From Methylotenera_A sp040387095 (GTDB lineage Bacteria; Pseudomonadota; Gammaproteobacteria; Burkholderiales; Methylophilaceae): a stretch of 7,213 bases of DNA. The first letter of the stretch is position 1; every line of letters begins with the position of its first letter. Of this stretch, positions 1 through 7,213 are shown piece after piece. The stretch is from assembly GCA_040387095.1 (NCBI GenBank), contig JAZKEJ010000157.1, forward strand, positions 1-7,213. Direction: 5' to 3'. The notes beneath the pieces were generated by a model. It did no database searches, had not been told where the DNA came from, and saw only the letters and a program-made list of their open reading frames with translations. A program made the position numbers and the translations under genes.

Positions 1-904
1 CTGGTGTGGAAAGTAAAATTGCAGGATCCAGATTGCCTTGCAGTGCCACTTTATCGCCGACGCGTTGACGTGCAGAGCCAATATCCACAGTCCAATCCAA
101 ACCTAAACAATCGCTACCGATCTCAGCCTGCGCCTCTAACCATAGAGCGCCGCCTTTGGTAAATACAACGCTGGGGACTTTGCGGCCTTCGTTATTTTTG
201 CTTAAACCTGACACGATTTTTTGCATGTAATTCAATGAAAACTCTTTGTACGCATTGTGTGAAAGCGCGCCACCCCAGGAATCGAATATCATCACAGCTT
301 GCGCCCCTGCAGCGATTTGGGCGTTTAAATATTGAATAACCGTTTGCGCGGTAGTTTCTAAAATGTGGTGCAATAAATCAGGGCGTGCATAGGCCATTTT
401 TTTGATATTTAAAAAATCCGTGCCGCCTTTGCCTTCAACCATATAGGTTGCAAGCGTCCATGGGCTGCCAGAAAAACCAATCAGCGGCACACGGCCACTG
501 ATGGTTTTGCGAATCTGACTGACGGCATCAAATACATATTGCAGCTCTGCCATATCGGGCACCGTTAACTTGTGTATATCGGCTTCTTCGCGCAAAGTAC
601 GCTCAAATTTTGGACCTTCGCCTTCTTCAAAATACAAGCCTAAACCCATCGCATCTGGTATGGTGAGGATGTCTGAAAACAGAATGGAAGCATCTAATAA
701 CGGATAGCGATCTAGCGGTTGCATCGTCACTTCTGTCGCAAAATTTGGGTTTTTGCACAACTGTAAAAAACTACCCGCCGTTTTACGGCTTTGTTTATAT
801 TCTGGCAAATACCGCCCAGCCTGGCGCATCATCCACACAGGCGTGTAGTCTGTGGGCTGGCGCATCAGCGCTTTTAAGAACGTATCGTTTTGCAAGTTAA
901 CCAT
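1..904 (-). CDS. hemE: uroporphyrinogen decarboxylase, 3' end cut off by window edge
   Basis: HemE removes the four acetate carboxyl groups of uroporphyrinogen III to give coproporphyrinogen III. It is a cytosolic, cofactor-free step of haem synthesis. The frame is open from an ATG at 904 to the window edge, giving 301 codons of a usual length near 355. The N-terminal signature PVWMMRQAGRYLPEY (residues 22-36) is diagnostic and carries the substrate-binding Arg27. The catalytic Asp lies in LFSDIL (Asp78). The motif GFSGSPWTLATYMVEGKG (143-160) contains the conserved Tyr154. Near the edge QGNLDP (289-294) is also typical. The conserved C-terminal His region would lie outside the window. The start is supported by family alignment, with little sequence before the signature, and by a TTAGG element 8 bases upstream. 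No frameshift or internal stop was seen. It lies 90 bases downstream of gltD on the same strand, behind a terminator-like hairpin. The identification is secure; only completeness of the 3' end is unknown. Confidence 0.97.
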   Translation of the reverse strand, partial: MVNLQNDTFLKALMRQPTDYTPVWMMRQAGRYLPEYKQSRKTAGSFLQLCKNPNFATEVTMQPLDRYPLLDASILFSDILTIPDAMGLGLYFEEGEGPKFERTLREEADIHKLTVPDMAELQYVFDAVSQIRKTISGRVPLIGFSGSPWTLATYMVEGKGGTDFLNIKKMAYARPDLLHHILETTAQTVIQYLNAQIAAGAQAVMIFDSWGGALSHNAYKEFSLNYMQKIVSGLSKNNEGRKVPSVVFTKGGALWLEAQAEIGSDCLGLDWTVDIGSARQRVGDKVALQGNLDPAILLSTP

Positions 905-910
905 ATTTTT

Positions 911-917
911 TACCTAA
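911..917 (-). promoter_or_regulatory. hemE ribosome binding site
   Basis: On the minus strand the sequence TTAGGTA is followed by AAAAAT and then the ATG. The AGG core sits 8 bases before the start, a normal Shine-Dalgarno distance. It fixes the hemE start at 904, which also agrees with the position of the N-terminal family signature. The A-rich spacer is nearly the same as that in front of gltB. Confidence 0.6.
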
Positions 918-928
918 CATTTGGAGCT

Positions 929-967
929 AATAAAAAAGGACACAAAGCAGTTTACTTTGCATCCTTT
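929..967 (-). terminator. Rho-independent terminator after gltD, in the gltD-hemE spacer
   Basis: In minus-strand RNA the arm AAAGGAUGCAAAG (967-955) pairs over 13 positions with CUUUGUGUCCUUU (947-935), around the 7-base loop UAAACUG. The pairing includes two adjacent G-U wobbles. The 3' arm runs into a U-rich tail, UUUUUUAUU. In plus-strand RNA the two wobbles become A-C mismatches and break the stem, so the element favours minus-strand transcription, the direction of gltBD. The stem is A/U-rich with few G-C pairs, so termination may be partial. The tail ends about 25 bases before the hemE ATG. This means either hemE is fed by read-through or its promoter overlaps or precedes the hairpin. 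Folding was done by eye, without an energy calculation. Confidence 0.72.
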
Positions 968-993
968 GTTTTTACCGTTGATTTTTCAAACCT

Positions 994-1024
994 ATTATCT
1001 AGGTAGTGTAGATGAACCCATCAA
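994..1024 (-). promoter_or_regulatory. weak candidate sigma70 promoter for hemE
   Basis: On the minus strand TTGATG (1024-1019) and GATAAT (999-994) resemble -35 and -10 boxes and are 19 bases apart, slightly longer than the usual 17. They overlap the last codons and stop of gltD. If used, transcription would begin near 987 and run through the hairpin at 935-967 before reaching hemE. The -35 match is poor (4 of 6) and such matches occur by chance in A/T-rich DNA, so this is only a candidate. No better promoter was seen between gltD and hemE. Confidence 0.2.
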
Positions 1025-2437
1025 AAACTCATCTACCGCTTTGGCAGCCTGACGACCTTCGCGAATCGCCCACACCACTAAAGACTGACCGCGACGCACA
1101 TCGCCTGCAGCGAACACTTTGGATTTGCTGGTTTTATAGCTGTCCAAGCCTTCTGTTGTCGCTTTGGCATTACCGCGATTATCTTTTTCTACACCAAATG
1201 CATCTAACATTTTTTGTACCGGTGACACAAAGCCCATCGCTAACAAGACTAAATCTGCTTTAATAATAAACTCGGTTCCGACAACTTCAACCATCTTGCC
1301 GTCTTTCCACTCTACTTTACAGCCTTTTAGATGCGTTACTCTTTTTTTACCATCCGGACCGGATTCGCCGATTAATTCTTTGGTGGTAATAGACCAATCA
1401 CGGTTTGCGCCTTCTTCATGCGAGCTTGAAGTACGCATTTTAAGTGGCCAGTTTGGCCAGACTAACTCTTTGTTTTCTTTTTCGGGAGGTTGTGGCATCA
1501 ACTCAAATTGCGTAATGCTCAATGCGCCATGACGATTTGATGTACCTACACAGTCAGAACCTGTATCACCGCCTCCGATGACGACTACGTTTTTATTGGT
1601 CGCCATTACTTGGTTAGCAATAGCATCGCCTGCAACTACTTTGTTTTGCGGTGTTAAAAAATCCATCGCGTACATCACGCCATCCAGTTCACGTCCTTGC
1701 ACTGGTAAATCACGTGGATGTTCAGCACCGCCAGCTAAAATTACTGCATCATATTCTGCTAGCAAATCATCCGCTTTAACATTCTCGCCCACGTTCTGAT
1801 TGACGCGGAATTCAACGCCTTCAGCTTCCATCTGCTTCATGCGGCGATCAATGTGGGATTTTTCCATTTTAAAATCTGGAATACCGTAACGTAACAATCC
1901 GCCAATACGGTCACTTTTTTCTAACACCACAATGTCATGACCAACCCGCGCCAGTTGTTGCGCAGCCGCTAAACCAGCAGGGCCAGAGCCGACAATGGCG
2001 ATTTTTTTACCTGTTTTATGACTTGGAACTTGCGGTGTTACCCAATCGTTTTCCCAAGCTTTATCGATAATTGCATGCTCAATCGACTTAATACCGACGG
2101 GATCTGCATTGATGTTTAAAGTACATGCAGCCTCACAAGGCGCTGGGCATATACGGCCAGTGAACTCTGGGAAATTATTGGTGGAATGCAACACATCGAT
2201 TGCTGATTTCCAATCTTGGTTGTAAACCAGATCATTCCAATCGGGAATGATATTATTAATAGGGCAGCCCGTCGTGCAAAACGGAATACCGCAATCCATA
2301 CAGCGCGCACCCTGTTGCTTGGCTTGATCATCCGTTAAATGCAATACAAATTCTTTGTAATTTTTAACCCGATCAACGACTGGCAAATTTGCTTCCGCCA
2401 GTCTTTCGTATTCCATAAAACCCGTTACTTTACCCAT
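995..2437 (-). CDS. gltD: glutamate synthase (NADPH) small (beta) subunit
   Basis: GltD is the electron-input subunit of NADPH-GOGAT. It oxidises NADPH at an FAD and passes electrons through iron-sulfur clusters to the FMN of GltB. The 480 residues match the usual length of about 470-490. The N-terminal ferredoxin-like part (to about residue 140) has Cys46, Cys49, Cys54 and Cys58 in RCMDCGIPFCTTGCP, then Cys97, Cys101 and Cys105 in CPAPCEAAC. In this family these cysteines serve two 4Fe-4S clusters. A dinucleotide-binding fold with IVGSGPAGLAAA (148-159) binds FAD. A second, VVIGGGDTGSDC (285-296), binds NADPH. VFAAGDVRRGQS (441-452) is the C-terminal FAD contact typical of the family. The ATG at 2437 leaves a 15-base gap to the gltB stop, so the genes form one transcription unit and are probably translated in a coupled way. 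Homologues exist in dihydropyrimidine dehydrogenase and NfnB-type subunits, but the adjacent gltB settles the role. All visible key residues are intact. Confidence 0.97.
   Translation of the reverse strand: MGKVTGFMEYERLAEANLPVVDRVKNYKEFVLHLTDDQAKQQGARCMDCGIPFCTTGCPINNIIPDWNDLVYNQDWKSAIDVLHSTNNFPEFTGRICPAPCEAACTLNINADPVGIKSIEHAIIDKAWENDWVTPQVPSHKTGKKIAIVGSGPAGLAAAQQLARVGHDIVVLEKSDRIGGLLRYGIPDFKMEKSHIDRRMKQMEAEGVEFRVNQNVGENVKADDLLAEYDAVILAGGAEHPRDLPVQGRELDGVMYAMDFLTPQNKVVAGDAIANQVMATNKNVVVIGGGDTGSDCVGTSNRHGALSITQFELMPQPPEKENKELVWPNWPLKMRTSSSHEEGANRDWSITTKELIGESGPDGKKRVTHLKGCKVEWKDGKMVEVVGTEFIIKADLVLLAMGFVSPVQKMLDAFGVEKDNRGNAKATTEGLDSYKTSKSKVFAAGDVRRGQSLVVWAIREGRQAAKAVDEFLMGSSTLPR
1008..1036 (-). 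repeat. 8-base perfect inverted repeat in the 3' end of gltD
   Basis: GTAGATGA (1008-1015) and TCATCTAC (1029-1036) are exact inverted complements around a 13-base loop. They lie in the last codons of gltD (residues 468-476). RNA from either strand could form the stem. There is no U-tract directly after it, so it does not look like a terminator by itself. It could be a 3'-end stabilising hairpin ahead of the terminator at 935-967, or chance within codons that are free to vary near the C-terminus. Confidence 0.4.
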
Positions 2438-2444
2438 ATTAAAA

Positions 2445-2452
2445 TCTTTCTC
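2445..2452 (-). promoter_or_regulatory. gltD ribosome binding site in the gltB-gltD spacer
   Basis: The 15-base spacer reads GAGAAAGATTTTAAT on the minus strand. The purine-rich GAGAAAGA starts directly after the gltB stop codon and lies 7 bases before the gltD ATG. It is a weak Shine-Dalgarno match, without an AGG core, so gltD translation may depend partly on ribosomes finishing gltB. That coupling is inferred from spacing only. Confidence 0.45.
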
Positions 2453-5400
2453 TTAAGCCGCTACTAACGCTTTATTTTCTGCAATTTCAATTAATGCACG
2501 CTTGTACTCATTTGGCATCACTTTCACGAATTTTGTTCTGTAACTTGACCAATCAGCCAATATGTTGATTGCACGCACACTGCCAGTATATTTTGCGTGA
2601 TTTTCTATCAAATTTTTCAGTGTCAATTCATCTGGCTGATCTAAGTGGTGGATTTTTCCAACACACGATTCGGCAGTTTCCACTTTTTCAAGTGCAACCA
2701 TAGTCATGTTGCAGCGATTAGCGAACATACCATCTTCATCATAGACATATGCCACGCCGCCACTCATCCCCGCAGCAAAGTTCTGACCAGTTACGCCTAA
2801 AACGACCACAGTACCGCCTGTCATGTATTCGCAGCCATGGTTACCCACGCCCTCCACTACCGCAGATGCGCCTGAGTTACGCACACAGAAACGTTCACCA
2901 GCAACGCCTCTAAAGTAGCTTTCGCCGGTAGTTGCGCCATACATCACCGTGTTGCCGATAATGATATTTTCGTGCGCGATGCCGCGGAATGCGGCGGGCG
3001 GTTTAATGATAATGCGTCCACCACATAAGCCTTTACCCACGTAATCATTACCTTCACCAGTTAACTCAAAAGTGATGCCCTTAGCTAAAAATGCCGCAAA
3101 ACTTTGGCCAGAAGTGCCTGTGAAATTCACATGAATCGTGTCGTCTGGCAAGCCAACATTGCCATAACGCGTGGCGACTTGATTTGACAACATAGTGCCG
3201 ACGGTGCGATTCGTATTGGTAATTGGAATGTCTAAAACGACTTTTTTGCCAGCTTCTAGCGCATCTTTGGCAAGTTCGATTAATTTGTTATCCAGCGCAT
3301 TAATCAAACCGTGATCTTGCACATCGTTATTTTTGCGTGACACGCTGGCTGGCATTTCTGGCAAATGGAAGATTTTACTAAAATCTAAGCCATTGATTTT
3401 CCAGTGATCTATACCTGCCTGCATATTCAGCAGATCTGCGCGACCAATCAAATCATCAAACTTGGCAATGCCGATCGAAGCCATCAGCTCGCGCACTTCT
3501 TCAGCCACAAAGAAGAAGTAATTCACGACATGTTCAGGCTGGCCAGTAAAGCGTTTGCGTAACTCAGGATCTTGCGTCGCCACACCAACAGGACAAGTAT
3601 TCAGATGGCATTTGCGCATCATGATACAGCCTTCAACTACCAAAGGAGCAGTAGCGAATCCGAACTCATCTGCGCCTAATAGGGCACCAATCAGCACATC
3701 GCGACCAGTTTTCATTTGGCCATCCACTTGCACGACTACGCGTCCGCGCAATTGGTTCAGTACTAAAGTTTGCTGCGTTTCGGCCAAACCTAATTCCCAT
3801 GGCGTACCAGCATGTTTCACGGATGAGATTGGGGATGCGCCAGTGCCGCCATCATGACCAGCTACCACAATATGGTCTGACTTGGCTTTTGCTACGCCTG
3901 CCGCAACCGTACCAATGCCGGTTTCGGAAACCAGTTTCACCGAAATAGATGCTTTTGGATTGGCGTTTTTCAAGTCATGAATCAATTGTGCTAAATCTTC
4001 AATTGAATAAATATCATGGTGCGGTGGCGGTGAAATCAAACCCACGCCAGGTACTGAAAAACGCAATTTAGCGATATATTCTGAAACCTTATGTCCTGGT
4101 AACTGACCGCCTTCACCAGGTTTTGCGCCTTGCGCCATTTTGATTTGAATTTGATCTGCATTCGCTAAATATTCTGCAGTCACCCCAAACCGTCCAGACG
4201 CTACTTGTTTAATGCGCGAGCGCATAGAATCGCCCGCTTTGAGTGGAATATCACGTTCAATATTTTTTAAGCCGATTACATTCGCCATCGTGGTGTCGTT
4301 AGCTACAGGTATAAAGCGTTTTGCATCTTCACCACCTTCGCCCGTATTGGACTTACCGCCGATACGGTTCATGGCGATCGCCAATGTTGCGTGCGCTTCG
4401 GTAGAAATCGAACCTAAAGACATGGCGCCTGTAGCAAAGCGCTTAACAATTTCTTTGGCCGGTTCAACTGAATCTAGCGCTATTGCATTGCCTGCGGATT
4501 TAATTTCAAAAAGACCACGCAAAGTCATATGGCGACGTGTCTGGTCATTGATTAACGCTGCATATTCTTTGTAAGTTGTGGCAGAATTGGTGCGGGTCGC
4601 ATGCTGTAGTTTCGCGATTGAGTCTGGCGTCCACATATGTTCTTCACCGCGCACACGGAATGCATACTCGCCACCTGCATCTAAGCTATTTGCCAATACC
4701 GGGTCATCACCAAACGCGCTGGTATGTAAACGTACCGCTTCTTCAGCCACTTGATCTAAGCCTATACCTTCGATATTGGTCGCTGTACCGGTGAAATATT
4801 TATCGACAAAAATAGTGTTTAAGCCGATAGCTTCAAATATTTGTGCACCACAGTACGATTGGTAGGTCGAAATACCCATTTTCGACATTACTTTGTACAA
4901 ACCTTTACCAATAGCTTTTACGAATTTTTTAGCAGCTTCATGATTATTCTTCGCGTCCATGTGGTTGATGGTTTCAAAAGCTAACCACGGGCAAACTGCC
5001 TCAGCACCGTAACCGGCAAGCAATGCAAAATGATGTACTTCACGCGCTGAACCTGTATCGATTACCAAGCCAGTGCTGGTTCTTAAACCTGATTTTACTA
5101 AATGCTCATGTGTTGCAGAGCAGGCTAGTAGCGCAGGAATCGCTAAACGATCGGCACTCATACTTCTATCGGAAAGAATCAGGATATTAAAACCATCATG
5201 CACTGCGTTTTCAGCTGCGCTGGCAATGTTTGCTACCGCAGCCGCCATACCAGCTTTACCCTGCGTTGCAGGATAAGTCATATCTAACACCAGCGATTTG
5301 TATTGGTGTTGCGTAAGTGTTGCAATGGCTTTTAATTGCTCTAGCTCATCCAGCATTAATACTGGCTGGCTGGCCTCCAAACGCATGGGTGGAGTCGTTT

Positions 5401-7168
5401 CATCCACGCCCAGCAAGTTTGGTTTAGGGCCAATAAATGTCACTAGTGACATCACCAATTCCTCGCGAATCGGGTCAATTGGTGGATTGGTCACTTGCGC
5501 AAATAATTGCTTGAAATAGTTATATAACAATTTTGGTTTTGCAGATAGTACAGGCAAAGCGGCATCGTTGCCCATTGAGCCAGCACCTTCTTCGCCATTG
5601 GCAACCATTGGTGCCATCACAAATTTGATGTCTTCCTGCGTATAACCAAATGCTTGTTGCGTATCGAGCAAGTCAGCAACCATTTCAAGTTTGCCGTCCA
5701 CTTTCGGCATATCACTTAAAAAGTAGCGCGTTTTTTCAATCCATTGTTTATATGGCTTGGCAGTTGCGAGTGCATTTTTCACTTCTGCATCACCAATAAT
5801 ACGACCTTGCTCCGTATCAATCAGCAACATTCTGCCTGGCTCTAAACGCCATTTTTTGACGATTTTTTCTTGTGGAAAATTCAGTACACCCATTTCAGAT
5901 GCCATCATCACGATGTCGTCATCGGTCACTAAATAGCGGGCAGGGCGCAAGCCGTTACGGTCTAATGTAGCGCCAATCATGCGTCCATCGGTAAATGCGA
6001 CTGCCGCTGGGCCATCCCACGGCTCCATCAAAGCAGCATGGTACTCATAGAATGCACGACGCTCTTCATCCATTAACGGTTTGCCGGCACCATCTTTTGC
6101 GCCCCAAGCTTCTGGAATCAACATCATCATGGCATGTGGCAAGCTATATCCACCGGCCACTAGCAGTTCTAGGCAGTTATCAAAACAGGCAGAATCTGAC
6201 TGGCCTTCTGCAATTAAAGGCCAAAGTTTTTCCAGATCCTCGCCGATCACGCTGGACTTCATGGTTTCGTGACGTGCCGCCATCCAATTCACGTTACCTT
6301 GTACGGTATTGATTTCGCCATTATGCGCAATCATGCGGAATGGATGAGCTAAATCCCACGCCGGAAAAGTGTTGGTAGAGAAGCGTTGGTGCACAAGCGC
6401 CAACGCTGAAACCACACTTTCATCATTCAAGTCTTGGTAATAAACGCCCACTTCGTTGGCTAGCAACATGCCTTTATAAACGATGGTGCGAGAAGACAGT
6501 GATGGAATATAAAACGCAGCATTATCTTTTAAATCAAGTGCGCGCACCGCGTGTTCGATTCGCTTACGAATCACGAACAACTTACGTTCAAACAGATTTT
6601 GGTCTGAACTTGTTTTATCACTAAAGGTGCTTGAGATAATCACTTGGCGCATGGTTGGTTCAACATCACGCGCGGCTTGAGCAATATTGCTATTGTTGAT
6701 CGGCACATCACGCCAACCTAAAAATATTTGATTTTCTTCTGCAATGATTTTGGTGATTAGCGCTTCGCAAGCCTCACGATTTTTAGTGTCTTGCGGTAAA
6801 AACACATTACCTACCGCGTATTGACCTGCTTCTGGCAGGTTGATGTTTAGTTTAGCGGCTTCTTTACGCATAAACGCATCTGGAATCTGCATCAGCAAAC
6901 CTGCGCCATCACCCAGTTTTGGGTCATAACCCGTTGCGCCGCGGTGTGTTAAATTGGTGAGCAACTCCAAACCTTTTTGCACGATTTCATGGCTCTTCTC
7001 GCCTTTGATGTGCGCAACGAATCCCACGCCACAAGCGTCTTTTTCATTTGCCGAGTTGTATAAACCTTGGCTTTTAGGCGCCAGACTATTTGTAGCCAAG
7101 CTTTTTACTGGCTGAGTATTTGTTTCAGTACCTAAAACTTCAATCTTTGCTGTATTTACGGATTGCAT
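2453..7168 (-). CDS. gltB: glutamate synthase (NADPH) large (alpha) subunit
   Basis: GltB is the catalytic subunit of cytosolic GOGAT. It hydrolyses glutamine, channels the ammonia internally, and reductively aminates 2-oxoglutarate to glutamate with electrons from GltD. The 1571 residues are slightly longer than the usual 1480-1560. Cys46 in KDACGVGF is the N-terminal nucleophile of the class II glutaminase domain (46 to about 470), so residues 1-45 are a propeptide expected to be removed. The glutaminase motifs VHQRFSTNTFPAW (259-271) and AHNGEINT (281-288) are present. A central domain covers roughly 530-815. The FMN/2-oxoglutarate barrel (about 865-1235) has GAMSLGSIS (914-922), GGKSNTGEGGED (937-948), KPGEGGQLPG (1016-1025) and GHDGGTGASP (1104-1113). 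Cys1181, Cys1187 and Cys1192 have the spacing of the 3Fe-4S ligands. The C-terminal GXGXG beta-helix covers about 1310-1500. The ATG is the only Met before Cys46 and has a good ribosome site. A single-subunit ferredoxin-dependent enzyme is the alternative, made unlikely by gltD following directly. Confidence 0.98.
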   Translation of the reverse strand: MQSVNTAKIEVLGTETNTQPVKSLATNSLAPKSQGLYNSANEKDACGVGFVAHIKGEKSHEIVQKGLELLTNLTHRGATGYDPKLGDGAGLLMQIPDAFMRKEAAKLNINLPEAGQYAVGNVFLPQDTKNREACEALITKIIAEENQIFLGWRDVPINNSNIAQAARDVEPTMRQVIISSTFSDKTSSDQNLFERKLFVIRKRIEHAVRALDLKDNAAFYIPSLSSRTIVYKGMLLANEVGVYYQDLNDESVVSALALVHQRFSTNTFPAWDLAHPFRMIAHNGEINTVQGNVNWMAARHETMKSSVIGEDLEKLWPLIAEGQSDSACFDNCLELLVAGGYSLPHAMMMLIPEAWGAKDGAGKPLMDEERRAFYEYHAALMEPWDGPAAVAFTDGRMIGATLDRNGLRPARYLVTDDDIVMMASEMGVLNFPQEKIVKKWRLEPGRMLLIDTEQGRIIGDAEVKNALATAKPYKQWIEKTRYFLSDMPKVDGKLEMVADLLDTQQAFGYTQEDIKFVMAPMVANGEEGAGSMGNDAALPVLSAKPKLLYNYFKQLFAQVTNPPIDPIREELVMSLVTFIGPKPNLLGVDETTPPMRLEASQPVLMLDELEQLKAIATLTQHQYKSLVLDMTYPATQGKAGMAAAVANIASAAENAVHDGFNILILSDRSMSADRLAIPALLACSATHEHLVKSGLRTSTGLVIDTGSAREVHHFALLAGYGAEAVCPWLAFETINHMDAKNNHEAAKKFVKAIGKGLYKVMSKMGISTYQSYCGAQIFEAIGLNTIFVDKYFTGTATNIEGIGLDQVAEEAVRLHTSAFGDDPVLANSLDAGGEYAFRVRGEEHMWTPDSIAKLQHATRTNSATTYKEYAALINDQTRRHMTLRGLFEIKSAGNAIALDSVEPAKEIVKRFATGAMSLGSISTEAHATLAIAMNRIGGKSNTGEGGEDAKRFIPVANDTTMANVIGLKNIERDIPLKAGDSMRSRIKQVASGRFGVTAEYLANADQIQIKMAQGAKPGEGGQLPGHKVSEYIAKLRFSVPGVGLISPPPHHDIYSIEDLAQLIHDLKNANPKASISVKLVSETGIGTVAAGVAKAKSDHIVVAGHDGGTGASPISSVKHAGTPWELGLAETQQTLVLNQLRGRVVVQVDGQMKTGRDVLIGALLGADEFGFATAPLVVEGCIMMRKCHLNTCPVGVATQDPELRKRFTGQPEHVVNYFFFVAEEVRELMASIGIAKFDDLIGRADLLNMQAGIDHWKINGLDFSKIFHLPEMPASVSRKNNDVQDHGLINALDNKLIELAKDALEAGKKVVLDIPITNTNRTVGTMLSNQVATRYGNVGLPDDTIHVNFTGTSGQSFAAFLAKGITFELTGEGNDYVGKGLCGGRIIIKPPAAFRGIAHENIIIGNTVMYGATTGESYFRGVAGERFCVRNSGASAVVEGVGNHGCEYMTGGTVVVLGVTGQNFAAGMSGGVAYVYDEDGMFANRCNMTMVALEKVETAESCVGKIHHLDQPDELTLKNLIENHAKYTGSVRAINILADWSSYRTKFVKVMPNEYKRALIEIAENKALVAA

Positions 7169-7213
7169 ATTTTTTGCCTAATAATTCTGTATCAAAACAT
7201 TTAGCGGAACCTT
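7169..7213 (-). promoter_or_regulatory. gltB leader with ribosome binding site
   Basis: This is the only sequence upstream of gltB in the window. On the minus strand it ends TATTAGGCAAAAAAT before the ATG, with the AGG core (7179-7177) 8 bases upstream of the start. I see no convincing promoter or operator in these 45 bases. One frame stays open from the window edge to a TAG at 7180-7178 that overlaps the ribosome site, so an upstream gene could end here, but 11 codons are too few to judge. The gltBD promoter probably lies outside the window. Confidence 0.5.

Noticed and set aside
1012..1799. Several plus-strand open frames of 73-122 codons opposite gltD
   Set aside because: They lie wholly antisense to a well-conserved gene, have no recognisable protein family features or convincing ribosome sites, and look like by-products of gltD codon use.
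2116..2331. 71-codon minus-strand frame inside gltD in another frame
   Set aside because: It overlaps the conserved cysteine-rich region of GltD in full; two overlapping genes here are very unlikely.
2438..2452. Possible internal promoter or processing site between gltB and gltD
   Set aside because: Only 15 bases are present, fully explained by a ribosome site, with no hairpin or -10/-35 pattern.
3555..6312. Plus-strand open frames of 63-120 codons opposite gltB, the longest at 4212-4574
   Set aside because: GltB is intact and conserved across these positions; the antisense translations have low-complexity, shadow-like composition and no motif.
2453..7168. Chance that gltB is a fused or rearranged enzyme because of its large size
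   Set aside because: The order glutaminase, central, FMN barrel, GXGXG helix and the total length are those of ordinary GltB proteins.
1..7213. Mobile element, CRISPR, tRNA/rRNA, riboswitch or DNA-uptake-sequence signals
   Set aside because: No repeated spacers, transposase-like frame, terminal inverted repeats, cloverleaf, or Neisseria/Haemophilus uptake core was seen by eye, and the dense conserved coding leaves little space for them.

Overview
The window is an ordinary biosynthetic stretch of a bacterial chromosome. Three genes lie head to tail on the minus strand. In transcription order they are gltB (7168 to 2453), gltD (2437 to 995) and hemE (904 to beyond base 1, cut by the window edge). 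Almost every base is coding. The non-coding parts are a 45-base leader upstream of gltB, a 15-base gltB-gltD spacer and a 90-base gltD-hemE spacer. I saw no mobile element, CRISPR array, RNA gene or plausible plus-strand gene.

The proteins look proteobacterial. The two-subunit NADPH-type glutamate synthase, the HemE sequence style and the moderate G+C (mid-40s % by eye) suggest a betaproteobacterium, perhaps a low-G+C Methylophilaceae-like methylotroph. The taxon is an inference from protein flavour and was not tested.

Right to left in coordinates: bases 7169-7213 hold the gltB leader and ribosome binding site. The large subunit GltB (1571 residues) carries the glutaminase, FMN and 3Fe-4S parts. 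GltD (480 residues) follows after 15 bases and supplies the NADPH/FAD/4Fe-4S half, so the two are almost certainly co-transcribed and form the GOGAT enzyme (glutamine + 2-oxoglutarate + NADPH to 2 glutamate). After gltD comes a stem-loop with a U-tract that pairs fully only in the minus-strand RNA, so it fits a terminator for gltBD. It ends only about 25 bases before the hemE start. HemE (uroporphyrinogen decarboxylase) acts in haem synthesis.

GOGAT completes ammonia assimilation into glutamate. In most proteobacteria outside the alpha class glutamate is also the precursor of 5-aminolevulinate, so the neighbours are metabolically linked, though whether they are co-regulated is open. No undescribed system was found. 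The most interesting point is the terminator-like hairpin in the space where the hemE promoter or leader must lie.
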